A DNA stretch of 64,000 nucleotides, taken from the NCBI RefSeq assembly GCF_038592905.1, contig NZ_CP151943.1, positions 592,001 through 656,000 on the forward strand, written 5' to 3'. Positions 7,508 to 16,679 of the stretch are shown in pieces. Positions within the stretch are counted from its first letter, which is position 1. Every line of letters starts with the position of its first letter. Under the pieces are notes generated by a model. That model saw only the letters and a program-made list of their open reading frames with translations, ran no database searches and was not told the origin of the DNA. Made by a program: the position numbers and the translations under genes. The stretch is from Neobacillus sp. FSL H8-0543 (GTDB lineage: Bacteria; Bacillota; Bacilli; Bacillales; Cytobacillaceae).

Positions 7508-8701
7508 TTAGGATCGTTGTTTTTCTTCAACAAATTTCCGAATTCTTGCAACTGCCTTTTCGAGCTGCTCTAACGAGGTTGCATAGGAAAGTCTGATGTT
7601 ATCTGGTGTGCCAAAACCAGAGCCTGGGACTACAGCAACTTTTGCTTCAACCAGCAAGGCTTCAACAAAGCTGTCGACATCTTTATGCCCCGTTATTTCT
7701 GCCGCTTCCTTCACATTCGGATATAAGTAAAATGCACCTTGCGGCTTCACACAAGTAAAGCCTGGAATCGCAACTAGCTTATCATAAATGATTTCTAATC
7801 TATTTGCAAATGCTTTTCTCATCTCCTCAACAGAGTCCTGGGAACCAGTATACGCAGCAATTGCAGCATATTGTGCCGTAGTCGTCGGATTAGATGTACT
7901 ATGACTAGCAAGATTTGTCATTGCTTTAATGATTTCTTGGTTCCCTGCAGCATAACCGATCCGCCAGCCCGTCATCGAATGAGATTTTGAAACACCATTA
8001 ATAATAATTGTTTGTTCTTTTAGTTCAGGAGATAACTGGGCAATAGAGACATGTTTTTCCTCTCCATAGATCAGTTTTTCATAAATCTCATCTGAGACAA
8101 TCAAAACGTTGCGTTTTAAACAAATTTCACCTAATTCCAGCAGTTCTTCAGCTGAATAGATAACACCTGTCGGATTACTCGGGGAATTAATAATAAACGC
8201 TCTTGTTTTCTCTGTGATTGCATTTTCCAATTGTTGTGGTGTGATTTTAAATTGTTCAGCTTCCAAACCTTCAACATAAACCGGTTTTCCGCCAGCTAAT
8301 TTTACTTGTTCAGGATAACTTACCCAAAAGGGTGTCGGAATAATAACCTCATCCCCCTCATTTAGAAGAACCTGAAATAATGTATATAATGCATGTTTCG
8401 CGCCATTAGCCACAATAATCTCATTTGGATTATATGTGAGACCTTGGTCTTCTTTAAGTTTCCCAATAATCGCCTTTTTCAAAGTTGGCAAGCCAGCTGA
8501 TGGGGTATATTTGGTGTACCCTTGATTCATGGACTGAACGGCCGCATCCAAAATATGCTGAGGTGTATTAAAATCCGGTTCACCTGCACCTAGACCAATT
8601 ACATCTTCCCCTTGATCCTTTAACTCTTTAGCTTTAGCTGTAATCGCTAAGGTAGTTGAAGGCGTAAGAGCCCTTACTCTATTTGCGAGTCTGACTTCCA
8701 T
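7508..8701 (-). CDS. aspB: aspartate aminotransferase (class I PLP enzyme)
   Basis: Transfers the amino group between aspartate and 2-oxoglutarate using pyridoxal phosphate. The 397-residue protein carries GAGEPDFNTPQHI, SPSNPTG, VSDEIYEKL (PLP-contacting Asp/Tyr), the Schiff-base lysine in NGVSKSHSMTGWRIGY and the substrate Arg near the C-terminus (RLSYATS). Length and sequence fit the Bacillus AspB subfamily. It is last in a ypmA-ypmB-aspB cluster, with a terminator well downstream. In B. subtilis asnS follows it; here no asnS is present. Confidence 0.95.
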   Translation of the reverse strand: MEVRLANRVRALTPSTTLAITAKAKELKDQGEDVIGLGAGEPDFNTPQHILDAAVQSMNQGYTKYTPSAGLPTLKKAIIGKLKEDQGLTYNPNEIIVANGAKHALYTLFQVLLNEGDEVIIPTPFWVSYPEQVKLAGGKPVYVEGLEAEQFKITPQQLENAITEKTRAFIINSPSNPTGVIYSAEELLELGEICLKRNVLIVSDEIYEKLIYGEEKHVSIAQLSPELKEQTIIINGVSKSHSMTGWRIGYAAGNQEIIKAMTNLASHSTSNPTTTAQYAAIAAYTGSQDSVEEMRKAFANRLEIIYDKLVAIPGFTCVKPQGAFYLYPNVKEAAEITGHKDVDSFVEALLVEAKVAVVPGSGFGTPDNIRLSYATSLEQLEKAVARIRKFVEEKQRS

Positions 8702-8728
8702 TCCTTTTCTCCTCCTGAATCAATTTAT

Positions 8729-9202
8729 TTATAGATTTTCAATTTTTTTTAGCCACTCACCTGTATTAAAATGAACATAGTAATAGTTTATTAAATTATT
8801 TTCAGAACGATAATAGATTTCCCATAATGGAATATCGTTTTCCATTCCTAATCGAACAGAAATAACCTTTTTAGGGCTTTTTTCATTATAAAGTCTTTCA
8901 ACAGCCGCTTCTTTTGATAGTCCATTCTTTGCTTCTTCAACAAATACCTTTTTGCTCTTTTCAGGAATCCAAACAATAATATTATCGCCCTTTTTGTTTT
9001 TTCCCTCTATGACATTTACTGTTTCTAAACCATTGTAAATATGGAAGTCCTCGACTTCACTTAAATGAACCTTTTCTTTTGCTAATATCACCGCTTTTTT
9101 TTCTGCAGCACTAACGGGATCCACAGCAGTCAGGTACACTTTGATAAATAACCCGATACTAATTAGGATTAGAATTACTAAGGATATGATAATCTTCTTC
9201 AT
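8729..9202 (-). CDS. ypmB: YpmB family membrane-anchored PepSY-like protein
   Basis: A 157-residue protein with one N-terminal hydrophobic helix (about residues 3-27), so probably membrane-anchored with an extracellular domain. The remainder resembles the DUF5590/PepSY-like YpmB family (two small alpha-beta units, ending WEIYYRSENNLINYYYVHFNTGEW). Function unknown. It is directly upstream of aspB and downstream of ypmA, as in B. subtilis. Confidence 0.85.
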   Translation of the reverse strand: MKKIIISLVILILISIGLFIKVYLTAVDPVSAAEKKAVILAKEKVHLSEVEDFHIYNGLETVNVIEGKNKKGDNIIVWIPEKSKKVFVEEAKNGLSKEAAVERLYNEKSPKKVISVRLGMENDIPLWEIYYRSENNLINYYYVHFNTGEWLKKIENL

Positions 9203-9216
9203 TTCATTTCACTTCT

Positions 9217-9387
9217 TTATGTACGATAGATTGTAAAAATCGCTTTATTTTGGTCCTCTTGGTCAAGGGCTAATCCGAACATCAGGTCTTTTTCTTTCAA
9301 TGATCTATTAAGTGCATCAACAATTTTATATAAGTCTGGACTGTGCTGTAACTTTACAGTCGAAAGAACTTCAATTTTTGACTCCAT
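9217..9387 (-). CDS. ypmA: YpmA family small protein (56 aa)
   Basis: A 56-residue protein reading MESKIEVLSTVKLQHSPDLY at its start and ending QNKAIFTIYRT, which matches B. subtilis YpmA nearly residue for residue as I remember it. No motif or known function. The ATG has GAGGAGGAAT upstream. It starts a ypmA-ypmB-aspB cluster on the minus strand. Confidence 0.85.
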   Translation of the reverse strand: MESKIEVLSTVKLQHSPDLYKIVDALNRSLKEKDLMFGLALDQEDQNKAIFTIYRT

Positions 9388-9520
9388 TTTATTCCTCCTC
9401 TGTCTCTTTAAAGCAACTGGAAATAATCTTTAACAATCATTATAACAGGTGTCGACAAATAAGTGACAGCGAATCACTTGGTTTTTAAACAATTTTTTTC
9501 TGCTTTTTTCATATTTCTGC

Positions 9521-10369
9521 TTAATCCTCTGTTTCGTTAGCAATGGTAAAAACCTCATAGTTCTTATCAGTAAATTTTATCGTAACTGTGCCCGTATTTT
9601 TTGTAAAATAGATTTCTGACCATGTATCGGTTAAATCATTAATAATTTCTGGATCTGGCTGATGATTTTCTGATTCAAAAAGTATCGAAATTTCAGGGTT
9701 TAAATATTGAATCAGTATTTCAGATAAAGAATCTTCCTCAGCCCAATTTGGAACCTTAAATATATGAATGTTTTGAATGTCACTTTTCAAAAATACTTTC
9801 TCCGCTTCGGAACTAGACGAGGTCATAAGAAAAAGACGGTGCTCTAAAAAATGCAACGTAAAATCTAATCCTTCATTTTCTCCCAAACCTGCGTAAAGGA
9901 CTTCTGCAGTCAACTCAGGAAACAGAATCTTTGAGGACCCTTCTTTCCAAGCAATAATCTCCACAAGGGCAGAAGGGTCTATAAGTTTTGTCAAAATCCT
10001 TGTTATTTCTGTTGTTGAAACTACTTCCTGTATATTATATGTGGTAATCAATTCATTAATTTGATTAGCAAATAGATTTTGGGCATTTGTAATTATTAGC
10101 ACTGATATATTTTTTACTCCAAACAGGCCAAGCATTTCCTTCAATTCAGCTTTTGTTTGTTCTCCCCCAGTATTAACCAAGATATTTTCACCCTTTGCAC
10201 CTTGGATAAGAGTAGCTTCGCCATCTGAAAGACCAAAAAAAGACACAGCCATTTCATGATCCTTTAATTTAACATCAATGTTTTCTACACTGCTGTCGAG
10301 AGAAGGAGAGGCAATCCCGATTGAACCTAGCTGAAAGAATAGTAACACCAAAATAAATAAACTTCTCAT
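9521..10369 (-). CDS. exported metallo-beta-lactamase-like protein without metal ligands
   Basis: A 282-residue protein with a signal peptide or N-terminal anchor (MRSLFILVLLFFQLGSIGIA). What follows reads like the C-terminal domain of ComEC-type metallo-beta-lactamase proteins: GLSDGEATLIQ in place of DVGQGDSxLI, then ENILVNTGG in place of NxLIDTG. The usual HxHxDH metal site is absent: VLIITNAQNLFANQ occupies that position. It is therefore probably a non-catalytic relative. The start was moved to the ATG with GGGAGGTTTG upstream rather than the longer frame at 10411. It is inserted between dinG and ypmA, which are adjacent in B. subtilis. Function unknown. Confidence 0.75.
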   Translation of the reverse strand: MRSLFILVLLFFQLGSIGIASPSLDSSVENIDVKLKDHEMAVSFFGLSDGEATLIQGAKGENILVNTGGEQTKAELKEMLGLFGVKNISVLIITNAQNLFANQINELITTYNIQEVVSTTEITRILTKLIDPSALVEIIAWKEGSSKILFPELTAEVLYAGLGENEGLDFTLHFLEHRLFLMTSSSSEAEKVFLKSDIQNIHIFKVPNWAEEDSLSEILIQYLNPEISILFESENHQPDPEIINDLTDTWSEIYFTKNTGTVTIKFTDKNYEVFTIANETED

Positions 10370-10417
10370 ACACAAACCTCCCTTAAATGATAGGATGTGT
10401 AATTTTTCCAAATATTA

Positions 10418-13219
10418 TCATATCCAAGAGGAAATATTTGCTGCTAGATCATCCATTTCCCCCATTTTTACTTGAACAGGAGGAATGGATTGTAAGAAGG
10501 ACTTTCCATATTTTGTTGTAACAATCCTCTTATCAAACACAATGATAATACCCCGATCTGTTTCGGTACGAATTAAACGACCAAAGCCCTGTTTAAATCT
10601 AAGGATCGCCTCAGGCAATGAATATTCAGCAAAAGGGTTTCCACCTTGTTGTCTAATTAGTTGACACTTAGCGTTCGTTAAAGGTTCATCAGGTGGACTA
10701 AAAGGAAGTCTTACTATTATTAGGCACGATAAGTCTTCACCTGGAATATCCACTCCATCCCAAAAGCTGCTCGTCCCGAGTAATATGGCTTTGTCATAGC
10801 GCTGAAAATTCCTTGTTAACCTCGTTCGACTTCCACTTGTTATCCCTTGGGCAATCATCACAAAATCATTAAGAAAACCACTTTCTTTAATAAGTTCATA
10901 TGTTTTCCTTAACATGTCATGCGCCGTAAATAGGATTAACATCCTCCCTTTGGTGCTTTCTGCAATCGTGATAATATGCTCAGTTATTGCAATAACATAC
11001 TCCTCAAGGCTTACTGCGTTTATCTCTGGTATATCTTCTGGTATGAGCAGTTGAACCTGATTTTTATAATCGAAGGGAGAAGGAATACTCATCTTTGTTG
11101 TCAAATCTGGATTAAGGCCTAACCCGCGAATAATATAATCGAAAGAATGATTTACGGTTAAGGTGGCAGATGTCATAATTACACCTTTCTTCACCTGAAA
11201 AAACTTTTCTTTTAACGTAGCAGCAACAAAAGCTGGTTGAGCAAAAAAGGTAGTAACATTTTGCTGTGAGCGGAAGTCTATTTCAATCCATTTCACATAA
11301 TTTGATTCTTTAATAAAGCATTCTTGGACCGTATTTCTAAGTTCCCCCAGTTCAGTTAAAAATAAGATGATTTCCTCCAGCTTGTTTTTTTGATTAATGG
11401 AAAGAAGATCCTGTTCCCTTTTAATCAGATCTATGCGGTTGCTAATGGCAAGTTGTATATCCTTAAGCAAAAAAGAAAACCGTTCTGCACTGTGTAATAA
11501 AGCCGCTTTTTCTCTCCCGCCATCTTCTCGAGAAAAATGCACCTTTGTTCGGTTTATTCCTTTTTTTGCTGTGGATTTTGATTTAGCATAGATTGCAGTT
11601 AGTTTAAAGAATTCATCCACTTCATACGAAAGATCTGCCATCAATTGGTTTATTTTTTCCGCTTCTGCTATTTCTTCCTTTTTATTCCTGCGAACGGCAA
11701 ATAACTGCTCCAATTCGTAAAAAAGCAATCTTTGTTCATACTGGCCAAATTGGTTTATTAGCAAACGAGTAGACAGATAATCTAATGATAGACCGACAAA
11801 TTGGCTTGCAGCTTTTTCAAAATGGTGACCTTCATCGATAATGACATAATCAAACTCCGGTAAAATCTTATTATCACCAGTCAGCTCACTTAATAACAAT
11901 GAATGATTGGTAATGATGATGTCCGCATCCTTTGCCGAACTCTTTGCGCGAAGATAAAAGTCTTTTTCCAGCCATGTATTATTTCGTGTGAGATTCGTTT
12001 GTTCATTCCTTATTTTATTCCAGAAAATATTTCCTCCACTTGATAGGTTCAATTCATCACGATCGCCTGTTTCAGTTCTAGTTAACCAAACGAGAATTTG
12101 CATCTTGGTCAGGGACGTATCATAATTATCATTTTCCTCTCGTAACGCTCTTGTGAATTTTTCCAGACAGAGGTAATGATTTCTCCCTTTTAATAAAACG
12201 GATTTTACTTTAAAGGGAAGCATCTTTGCCAGTAAAGGAATCTCCTTATAAAGAATTTGCTCTTGTAACTGGATAGTATGGGTACTGACTACAACGGGAA
12301 GCATTTTTTGCTTGGAAAAATAAGCCACAGGCAAAAGATAACCAAGAGATTTTCCCACACCTGTTCCAGCTTCAATCAATGCATGTGTATTATTTTGGAA
12401 AGAATCGTAGACACCATCCATCATTACAAATTGCCCGGTCCGCTTTTCAAAAGACTGAATTCCTTGTTTTACTAACTCTATTTTTCCCTCTTCACTTGCA
12501 GGATATTGATGAATATCTTGATAGGATATATTTATTTCATCAGTCGCCAGTTTTTTTAATGCCAGTTCATGATGAATTTCAATTGATTCTGGTAAAATTT
12601 CAACTTCCTTAACCTTCTCTGCAAGTATCTCTTCCATTAATTGTTGGAGGTCACTTTTGAGCCCTCCTGATAGAAGAGAAAGCTGCTGGATGGTCCTATT
12701 TGGTAATGCAGTTAGCATCTTCATGAGAATGATTAAAAGCTCAGCCGTTACCTCGGCATCACTGTCCGCCTGATGTGGGCGATCATGAGTAAGGTTCTCC
12801 TGTTCTGCTAAATCTGAAAGCTTATATCCATCAGCAGTCGGAAATAAAAATCTTGCCATCTCTACTGTATCAAGCACGAAGCCATAAAAACCTTCATATC
12901 CAGCTTGAATTAATTCTTCCTGCAGAAAAGACAAATCGAATAATACATTATGAGCAACAAAATAGGCTCCCTCCAACATTGTATTGACCTTGGAGGCTAT
13001 TTCAGAAAATAAAGGAGCATCCTTTACCATTTCGTCATTTAAGCCTGTTAATTCTCCAATAAAAGTTGGGATTGAACGGTTAGGATTGATAAGTGATGAG
13101 AATCTTTCAATGATCATTCCATTCTCAACAACTACGGCAGCGAATTGAATAATTCTATCCCCCGTTTTGGGGTTGTTACCTGTAGTTTCCAAGTCTATAA
13201 CGACAAATTTAGTTAACAT
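10418..13219 (-). CDS. dinG: DinG-type ATP-dependent helicase with N-terminal DEDD exonuclease
   Basis: A 933-residue fusion. Residues 1-170 form a DnaQ-like 3'-5' exonuclease (DLETTG with Asp9/Glu11, HNVLFDLSFL, HQADSDAEVT). The rest is an XPD/DinG superfamily-2 helicase with Walker A GTGVGKS (about 285-291), DEGHH, GTSSFWDGVDIPGEDLS and the arginine-finger motif QGFGRLIRTETDRG. The four clustered cysteines of iron-sulphur DinG/XPD enzymes are absent; only scattered Cys remain, as known for Gram-positive DinG proteins, which can act mainly as nucleases. It probably has a DNA repair role. Confidence 0.95.
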   Translation of the reverse strand: MLTKFVVIDLETTGNNPKTGDRIIQFAAVVVENGMIIERFSSLINPNRSIPTFIGELTGLNDEMVKDAPLFSEIASKVNTMLEGAYFVAHNVLFDLSFLQEELIQAGYEGFYGFVLDTVEMARFLFPTADGYKLSDLAEQENLTHDRPHQADSDAEVTAELLIILMKMLTALPNRTIQQLSLLSGGLKSDLQQLMEEILAEKVKEVEILPESIEIHHELALKKLATDEINISYQDIHQYPASEEGKIELVKQGIQSFEKRTGQFVMMDGVYDSFQNNTHALIEAGTGVGKSLGYLLPVAYFSKQKMLPVVVSTHTIQLQEQILYKEIPLLAKMLPFKVKSVLLKGRNHYLCLEKFTRALREENDNYDTSLTKMQILVWLTRTETGDRDELNLSSGGNIFWNKIRNEQTNLTRNNTWLEKDFYLRAKSSAKDADIIITNHSLLLSELTGDNKILPEFDYVIIDEGHHFEKAASQFVGLSLDYLSTRLLINQFGQYEQRLLFYELEQLFAVRRNKKEEIAEAEKINQLMADLSYEVDEFFKLTAIYAKSKSTAKKGINRTKVHFSREDGGREKAALLHSAERFSFLLKDIQLAISNRIDLIKREQDLLSINQKNKLEEIILFLTELGELRNTVQECFIKESNYVKWIEIDFRSQQNVTTFFAQPAFVAATLKEKFFQVKKGVIMTSATLTVNHSFDYIIRGLGLNPDLTTKMSIPSPFDYKNQVQLLIPEDIPEINAVSLEEYVIAITEHIITIAESTKGRMLILFTAHDMLRKTYELIKESGFLNDFVMIAQGITSGSRTRLTRNFQRYDKAILLGTSSFWDGVDIPGEDLSCLIIVRLPFSPPDEPLTNAKCQLIRQQGGNPFAEYSLPEAILRFKQGFGRLIRTETDRGIIIVFDKRIVTTKYGKSFLQSIPPVQVKMGEMDDLAANISSWI

Positions 13220-13297
13220 TTTTTACACCTCAGGCCTTCAATAAAAACGGTAACACTAAGCATATCATAAACTAATTATAGTAGATTACATATAAAA

Positions 13298-13323
13298 AAG
13301 AAAAACCCCCGATAAACGGGGAT
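13298..13323 (-). terminator. terminator of the panBCD operon
   Basis: On the minus strand ATCCCCGTTTATCGGGGGTTTTTC forms a CCCCG/CGGGG hairpin followed by a T run, 3-4 nt beyond the panD stop. Confidence 0.8.
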
Positions 13324-13327
13324 AAAT

Positions 13328-13711
13328 TTACATTATTGTCAATGCTGGTTCAGCATGAATAAGTTCTTTAATACAGTTGTTCTCACCCATTATCGCCACT
13401 CTTGGCTTATGCGCTGCAGCCTTCTCTTCCGACACGAGCGCATAGGAAATAATAATTACGATATCGCCTTTTTGAACAAGTCGAGCTGCTGCACCGTTTA
13501 AACAAACAACACCGCTCCCTCTCTCACCTGGAATAATATAGGTTTCGAGTCGGGCACCATTATTATTATTAACGATTTGTACTTTTTCATTTGCTATCAT
13601 ACCAACTGCATCTAATAAATCCTCATCAATGGTAATGCTGCCTACATAATTTAGATTAGCTTCTGTTACCGTTGCTCGGTGGATTTTCCCCTTCATCATG
13701 TGTCGAAACAT
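13328..13711 (-). CDS. panD: aspartate 1-decarboxylase (PanD proenzyme)
   Basis: Makes beta-alanine from aspartate for pantothenate synthesis. The 127-residue proenzyme has the self-cleavage site NYVG-SITID between Gly24 and Ser25, which yields the pyruvoyl cofactor. The conserved [20 protein letters not shown] and [12 protein letters not shown] blocks are intact. Third gene of panB-panC-panD, 41 nt after panC, followed by an intrinsic terminator. Confidence 0.95.
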   Translation of the reverse strand: MFRHMMKGKIHRATVTEANLNYVGSITIDEDLLDAVGMIANEKVQIVNNNNGARLETYIIPGERGSGVVCLNGAAARLVQKGDIVIIISYALVSEEKAAAHKPRVAIMGENNCIKELIHAEPALTIM

Positions 13712-13752
13712 TTTGGCTTTGTTCCTCCTCTAAATTCCTGCTATCTAAATGC

Positions 13753-14598
13753 CTAAATCTCTAAGATTAAATTATCTATCAAGCGGACCTTCGTAAATTT
13801 AACTGCGAGCGCAATGATAAAGGTACTTTCTAAATTGACCAATGGTTTAAGCCTAGGATAAGTCAGGATTTCTACGTAATCAATCTGTCCGCTCGTTTCA
13901 GAAGCGATCATTTCTCTTATCAAGGAAGTGACCTTGTCCGGGTTTCGTTCACCACGTTCAATAGTTTTCCTTGCTGTCCACAAACTCTTAAAGAGTACTC
14001 CTGCTTCCTTCCGTTCATATGGTAGCAGATTGATATTTCGAGAGCTTTTTGCAAGCCCATCCTCTTCACGGACGATATCCACAGGAACTAACTCAATAGG
14101 AAAATTAAAGTCAGAGATTACTCCCCCTACAACGGCTACTTGCTGGGCATCCTTTAGCCCAAAATATGCTCTTGTTGGCATTACAATATTAAATAACTTG
14201 GTTAAAACAGTAGCTACGCCGTCAAAATGACCAGGTCGTGATTTTCCGCAGAGGACATCTGTACGATCCTGAACGACAACTTTTAACGAAGGTTCATTTG
14301 GATACATTTCTTCCGCCGACGGATAAAACAAGAAATCTACTTTTTCACCTTCTGCTAATGCCCGATCTCGTTCAAAATCCCTTGGATAAGTAGAAAAATC
14401 TTCTGTTGGTCCGAACTGTAACGGATTAACAAATATACTTAAAATAACAATGTCATTTTCTTGTCTTGCTTTTTTTAATAGAGTTAAATGTCCCTCGTGT
14501 AAAAAACCCATTGTTGGAACAAATCCAATTGATTCAGATTGTGCTTTCCTCTTTTTTATTTCCGATTGGAAATCACTGATGCTTGTAAACACTTTCAT
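13753..14598 (-). CDS. panC: pantothenate synthetase
   Basis: Condenses pantoate and beta-alanine using ATP to form pantothenate. The 281-residue cytidylyltransferase-fold protein has the nucleotide-binding HxGH motif in [29 protein letters not shown], and [12 protein letters not shown], the KMSKS-like loop. Its ATG overlaps the panB stop codon (ATGA), indicating translational coupling. Confidence 0.95.
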   Translation of the reverse strand: MKVFTSISDFQSEIKKRKAQSESIGFVPTMGFLHEGHLTLLKKARQENDIVILSIFVNPLQFGPTEDFSTYPRDFERDRALAEGEKVDFLFYPSAEEMYPNEPSLKVVVQDRTDVLCGKSRPGHFDGVATVLTKLFNIVMPTRAYFGLKDAQQVAVVGGVISDFNFPIELVPVDIVREEDGLAKSSRNINLLPYERKEAGVLFKSLWTARKTIERGERNPDKVTSLIREMIASETSGQIDYVEILTYPRLKPLVNLESTFIIALAVKFTKVRLIDNLILEI

Positions 14599-15431
14599 TT
14601 TAATCCCCCATAAAGCCCGCTAAGTTCTCGTTCTTTCATGTTAAAAGAGTGCTTTTCTTCAGGAAATTGATTCGTTTTTACATCTTTTACATATGATTGG
14701 ATGGATTCCAAAATAAACGGATTTAAAGAGTAATATTGCTTAACAAACTTCGGCACCCTCTCGACTCCATAACCTAATATGTCATGGTAAACAAGCACCT
14801 GTCCATCCACATCAATGCCCGCTCCAATACCTATGATAGGAATAGCTACTGATTTGGATACTTCATCAGCAAGCTGCTTTGGCACGCACTCTAAGACAAC
14901 GGCAAATGCACCTGCTTCTTGGCATTTTTTTGCATCTTCAATTAATTTAAGTGCAGCCTGCGAATCCTTCCCTTGTACCTTATATCCACCCAAGACTCCA
15001 ACAGATTGTGGTGTTAATCCGAGATGGGCACAAACAGGAATTCCTGCTCTTGTTAGTGTAGATATTTTTTCTATTACATCATCAGCACCTTCGACTTTTA
15101 CCGCGTGGGCACCTGTTTCTTGAATTAATCGACCTGCATTGACTAAGGTATCTTTTATTGATAAATGGTAGGTTAAAAAAGGCATATCAACTACAATAAA
15201 TGTATTCTTTGCTCCTCGTTTTACTGCTTTTGTGTGATGAATCATATCTTCTATCGTCACAGGCACGGTAGAATCGTATCCTAGTACGACCATTCCAAGA
15301 GAATCGCCTACTAGAATTAAGTCGACCCCCCCCTGCTCTGCCTGTTTTGCAGATGGAAAATCATACGCTGTCAACATGACTATTTTTTCCTTATTCTCTT
15401 TCATTTTTAAAAAATCAGTCGTTTGCTTCAT
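14595..15431 (-). CDS. panB: 3-methyl-2-oxobutanoate hydroxymethyltransferase (PanB)
   Basis: First step of pantoate synthesis, adding hydroxymethyl from methylenetetrahydrofolate to 2-oxoisovalerate. The roughly 278-residue TIM barrel shows [22 protein letters not shown] with its metal Asp, VVDMPF, VKVEGA and HLGLTPQ, plus [14 protein letters not shown]. The start was chosen at the second of two ATGs, because AAGGAGG lies 8 nt upstream of it but only 2 nt from the first. First gene of the pan operon, behind a structured leader with an apparent terminator. Confidence 0.95.
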   Translation of the reverse strand: MKQTTDFLKMKENKEKIVMLTAYDFPSAKQAEQGGVDLILVGDSLGMVVLGYDSTVPVTIEDMIHHTKAVKRGAKNTFIVVDMPFLTYHLSIKDTLVNAGRLIQETGAHAVKVEGADDVIEKISTLTRAGIPVCAHLGLTPQSVGVLGGYKVQGKDSQAALKLIEDAKKCQEAGAFAVVLECVPKQLADEVSKSVAIPIIGIGAGIDVDGQVLVYHDILGYGVERVPKFVKQYYSLNPFILESIQSYVKDVKTNQFPEEKHSFNMKERELSGLYGGLK

Positions 15432-15480
15432 CAACATTCCCTCCTTATTAATAGGAAGAGTGGATTAAAACGAATTTGAG

Positions 15481-15517
15481 CAAATAAAAAGACCCAACTC
15501 AAAAAGCAGAGAGGGTC
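15481..15517 (-). terminator. leader terminator (possible attenuator) ahead of panB
   Basis: On the minus strand AGACCC(T) pairs with GGGTCT through a partly paired loop, followed directly by TTTTTATTTG. It lies about 50 nt upstream of the panB start and downstream of the operon promoter, so read-through is needed to express panBCD. Confidence 0.65.
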
Positions 15518-15542
15518 TAAATTACTCTTTTACGTGTTCTAT

Positions 15543-15582
15543 CCCTCTGTCCCTGTCCGTACTACGGATCTAGGCAGAAACC
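15543..15582 (-). ncRNA. candidate pan-motif leader RNA upstream of panB
   Basis: Read on the minus strand, this segment folds as TCTG/CAGA, then CCT/AGG after a two-purine bulge, then an internal loop with extra adenosine, then TCCGT/ACGGA closed by an AGT loop. The pan motif is a conserved RNA known from 5' leaders of pantothenate genes in Firmicutes, described as hairpins with conserved bulged purines; location and general shape fit. I matched no covariance model, so identity is an inference. It sits between the promoter at 15641-15669 and the leader terminator. Confidence 0.5.
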
Positions 15583-15640
15583 TTTTAAGTTTTTTAAAGA
15601 AATTGGTGCAGCTCTTTTATCGATACCGCCCATTAGTGGA

Positions 15641-15669
15641 ATTATAAAAAAAAATGCTGTAAAGCGCAA
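15641..15669 (-). promoter_or_regulatory. candidate sigma-A promoter of panBCD
   Basis: Minus-strand TTGCGC (15664-15669) and TATAAT (15641-15646) are separated by 17 nt. Transcription would start near 15634, giving a leader of about 200 nt before panB. Confidence 0.6.
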
Positions 15670-15701
15670 GAGTAATGATTCAACAAATCTTGCAAATATT
15701 T

Positions 15702-16679
15702 TTATATTTCAATATCTGCAGAATAAACGTGATGGATTACACCCTGTTCGTCTTCAATTTTTAACACACCTTCCTCGGTAATCCCTAAAGCTTTACCGAC
15801 TATGGTATCTATCAATGTTCTCGCTTTAATTGTCCTTCCAATACTAATCGCATAGCTTTCCCATAATAGCTTAATTGGAAGAAATCCCTGAGACAAGTAA
15901 AGTAAATACAATTTTTCCAAGTTCATAAAGATGGTTTTGATCATATCTGCACGCGAGACTATTTTACCATTTTCAATGAACAGTGAGGTTGCGATCTCCT
16001 GAATCTCAATTGGAAAATCTTCTATTCTCTGATTAACATTCATCCCGATTCCAATAATGATAGAATTTATACGATCTGCCTCCGCTTGAAGCTCTGTTAG
16101 GATTCCAGTCACCTTTTTTCCGTTGATAAGGATATCGTTTGGCCATTTTATTCCCGGGTTAAGGTCTGTATGCTCCTCAATAGCTTGAACAATGGCAACC
16201 GCTGTTAAAAGCGTTAATTGGGGTGCATTGATTAATGGTATATTTGGCCTGAGGATTACACTCATCCAGATCCCTGTATACTTTGGTGAATGCCATTTAC
16301 GATCCATCCGACCGCGCCCAGCTTGCTGTTCTTCAGCAATTACCACAGTTCCTTCAGGCACGTTCTCATATGCTAAGCGGTGAGCAATTCTTTGTGTCGA
16401 CTCAACACACTCTTCATAATGAATGTCCTTGCCAATGAAGTTTGTTGTTAACCCCAGTCTGATTTCATCAGCAGTAATTTTTTCAGGAGTTTTCAAAATC
16501 CGGTATCCTTTCCTTCTTACTGCCTCTAACTCAAAGCCCTCTTTTCGTAATTCTTCTATATGCTTCCAAATGGCTGTTCTTGAGCACCCAACTAATTCAG
16601 CTAAATATTGCCCAGATAAATAGGAATCGCCAGCATTTGTGAAGGCATCAAGTAAGTCTTTTCTTATTTGTGATTGCAC
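15702..16679 (-). CDS. birA: bifunctional biotin-protein ligase / biotin operon repressor
   Basis: Activates biotin as biotinyl-AMP, attaches it to carboxyl carrier proteins, and represses biotin genes as a DNA-binding dimer. The roughly 325-residue protein has an N-terminal winged helix (SGQYLAELVGCSRTAIWKHIEELRKEGFE), the ligase loop GRGRMDRKWHSP, KWPNDILINGKKVTGILTE and a C-terminal SH3-like domain. I use the GTG giving MQSQIRKDLLD, which aligns with B. subtilis MRSTLRKDL and has AAGGAG about 11 nt upstream; a GTG 12 nt earlier abuts that site. It overlaps the 3' end of cca. Confidence 0.93.
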   Translation of the reverse strand: MQSQIRKDLLDAFTNAGDSYLSGQYLAELVGCSRTAIWKHIEELRKEGFELEAVRRKGYRILKTPEKITADEIRLGLTTNFIGKDIHYEECVESTQRIAHRLAYENVPEGTVVIAEEQQAGRGRMDRKWHSPKYTGIWMSVILRPNIPLINAPQLTLLTAVAIVQAIEEHTDLNPGIKWPNDILINGKKVTGILTELQAEADRINSIIIGIGMNVNQRIEDFPIEIQEIATSLFIENGKIVSRADMIKTIFMNLEKLYLLYLSQGFLPIKLLWESYAISIGRTIKARTLIDTIVGKALGITEEGVLKIEDEQGVIHHVYSADIEI

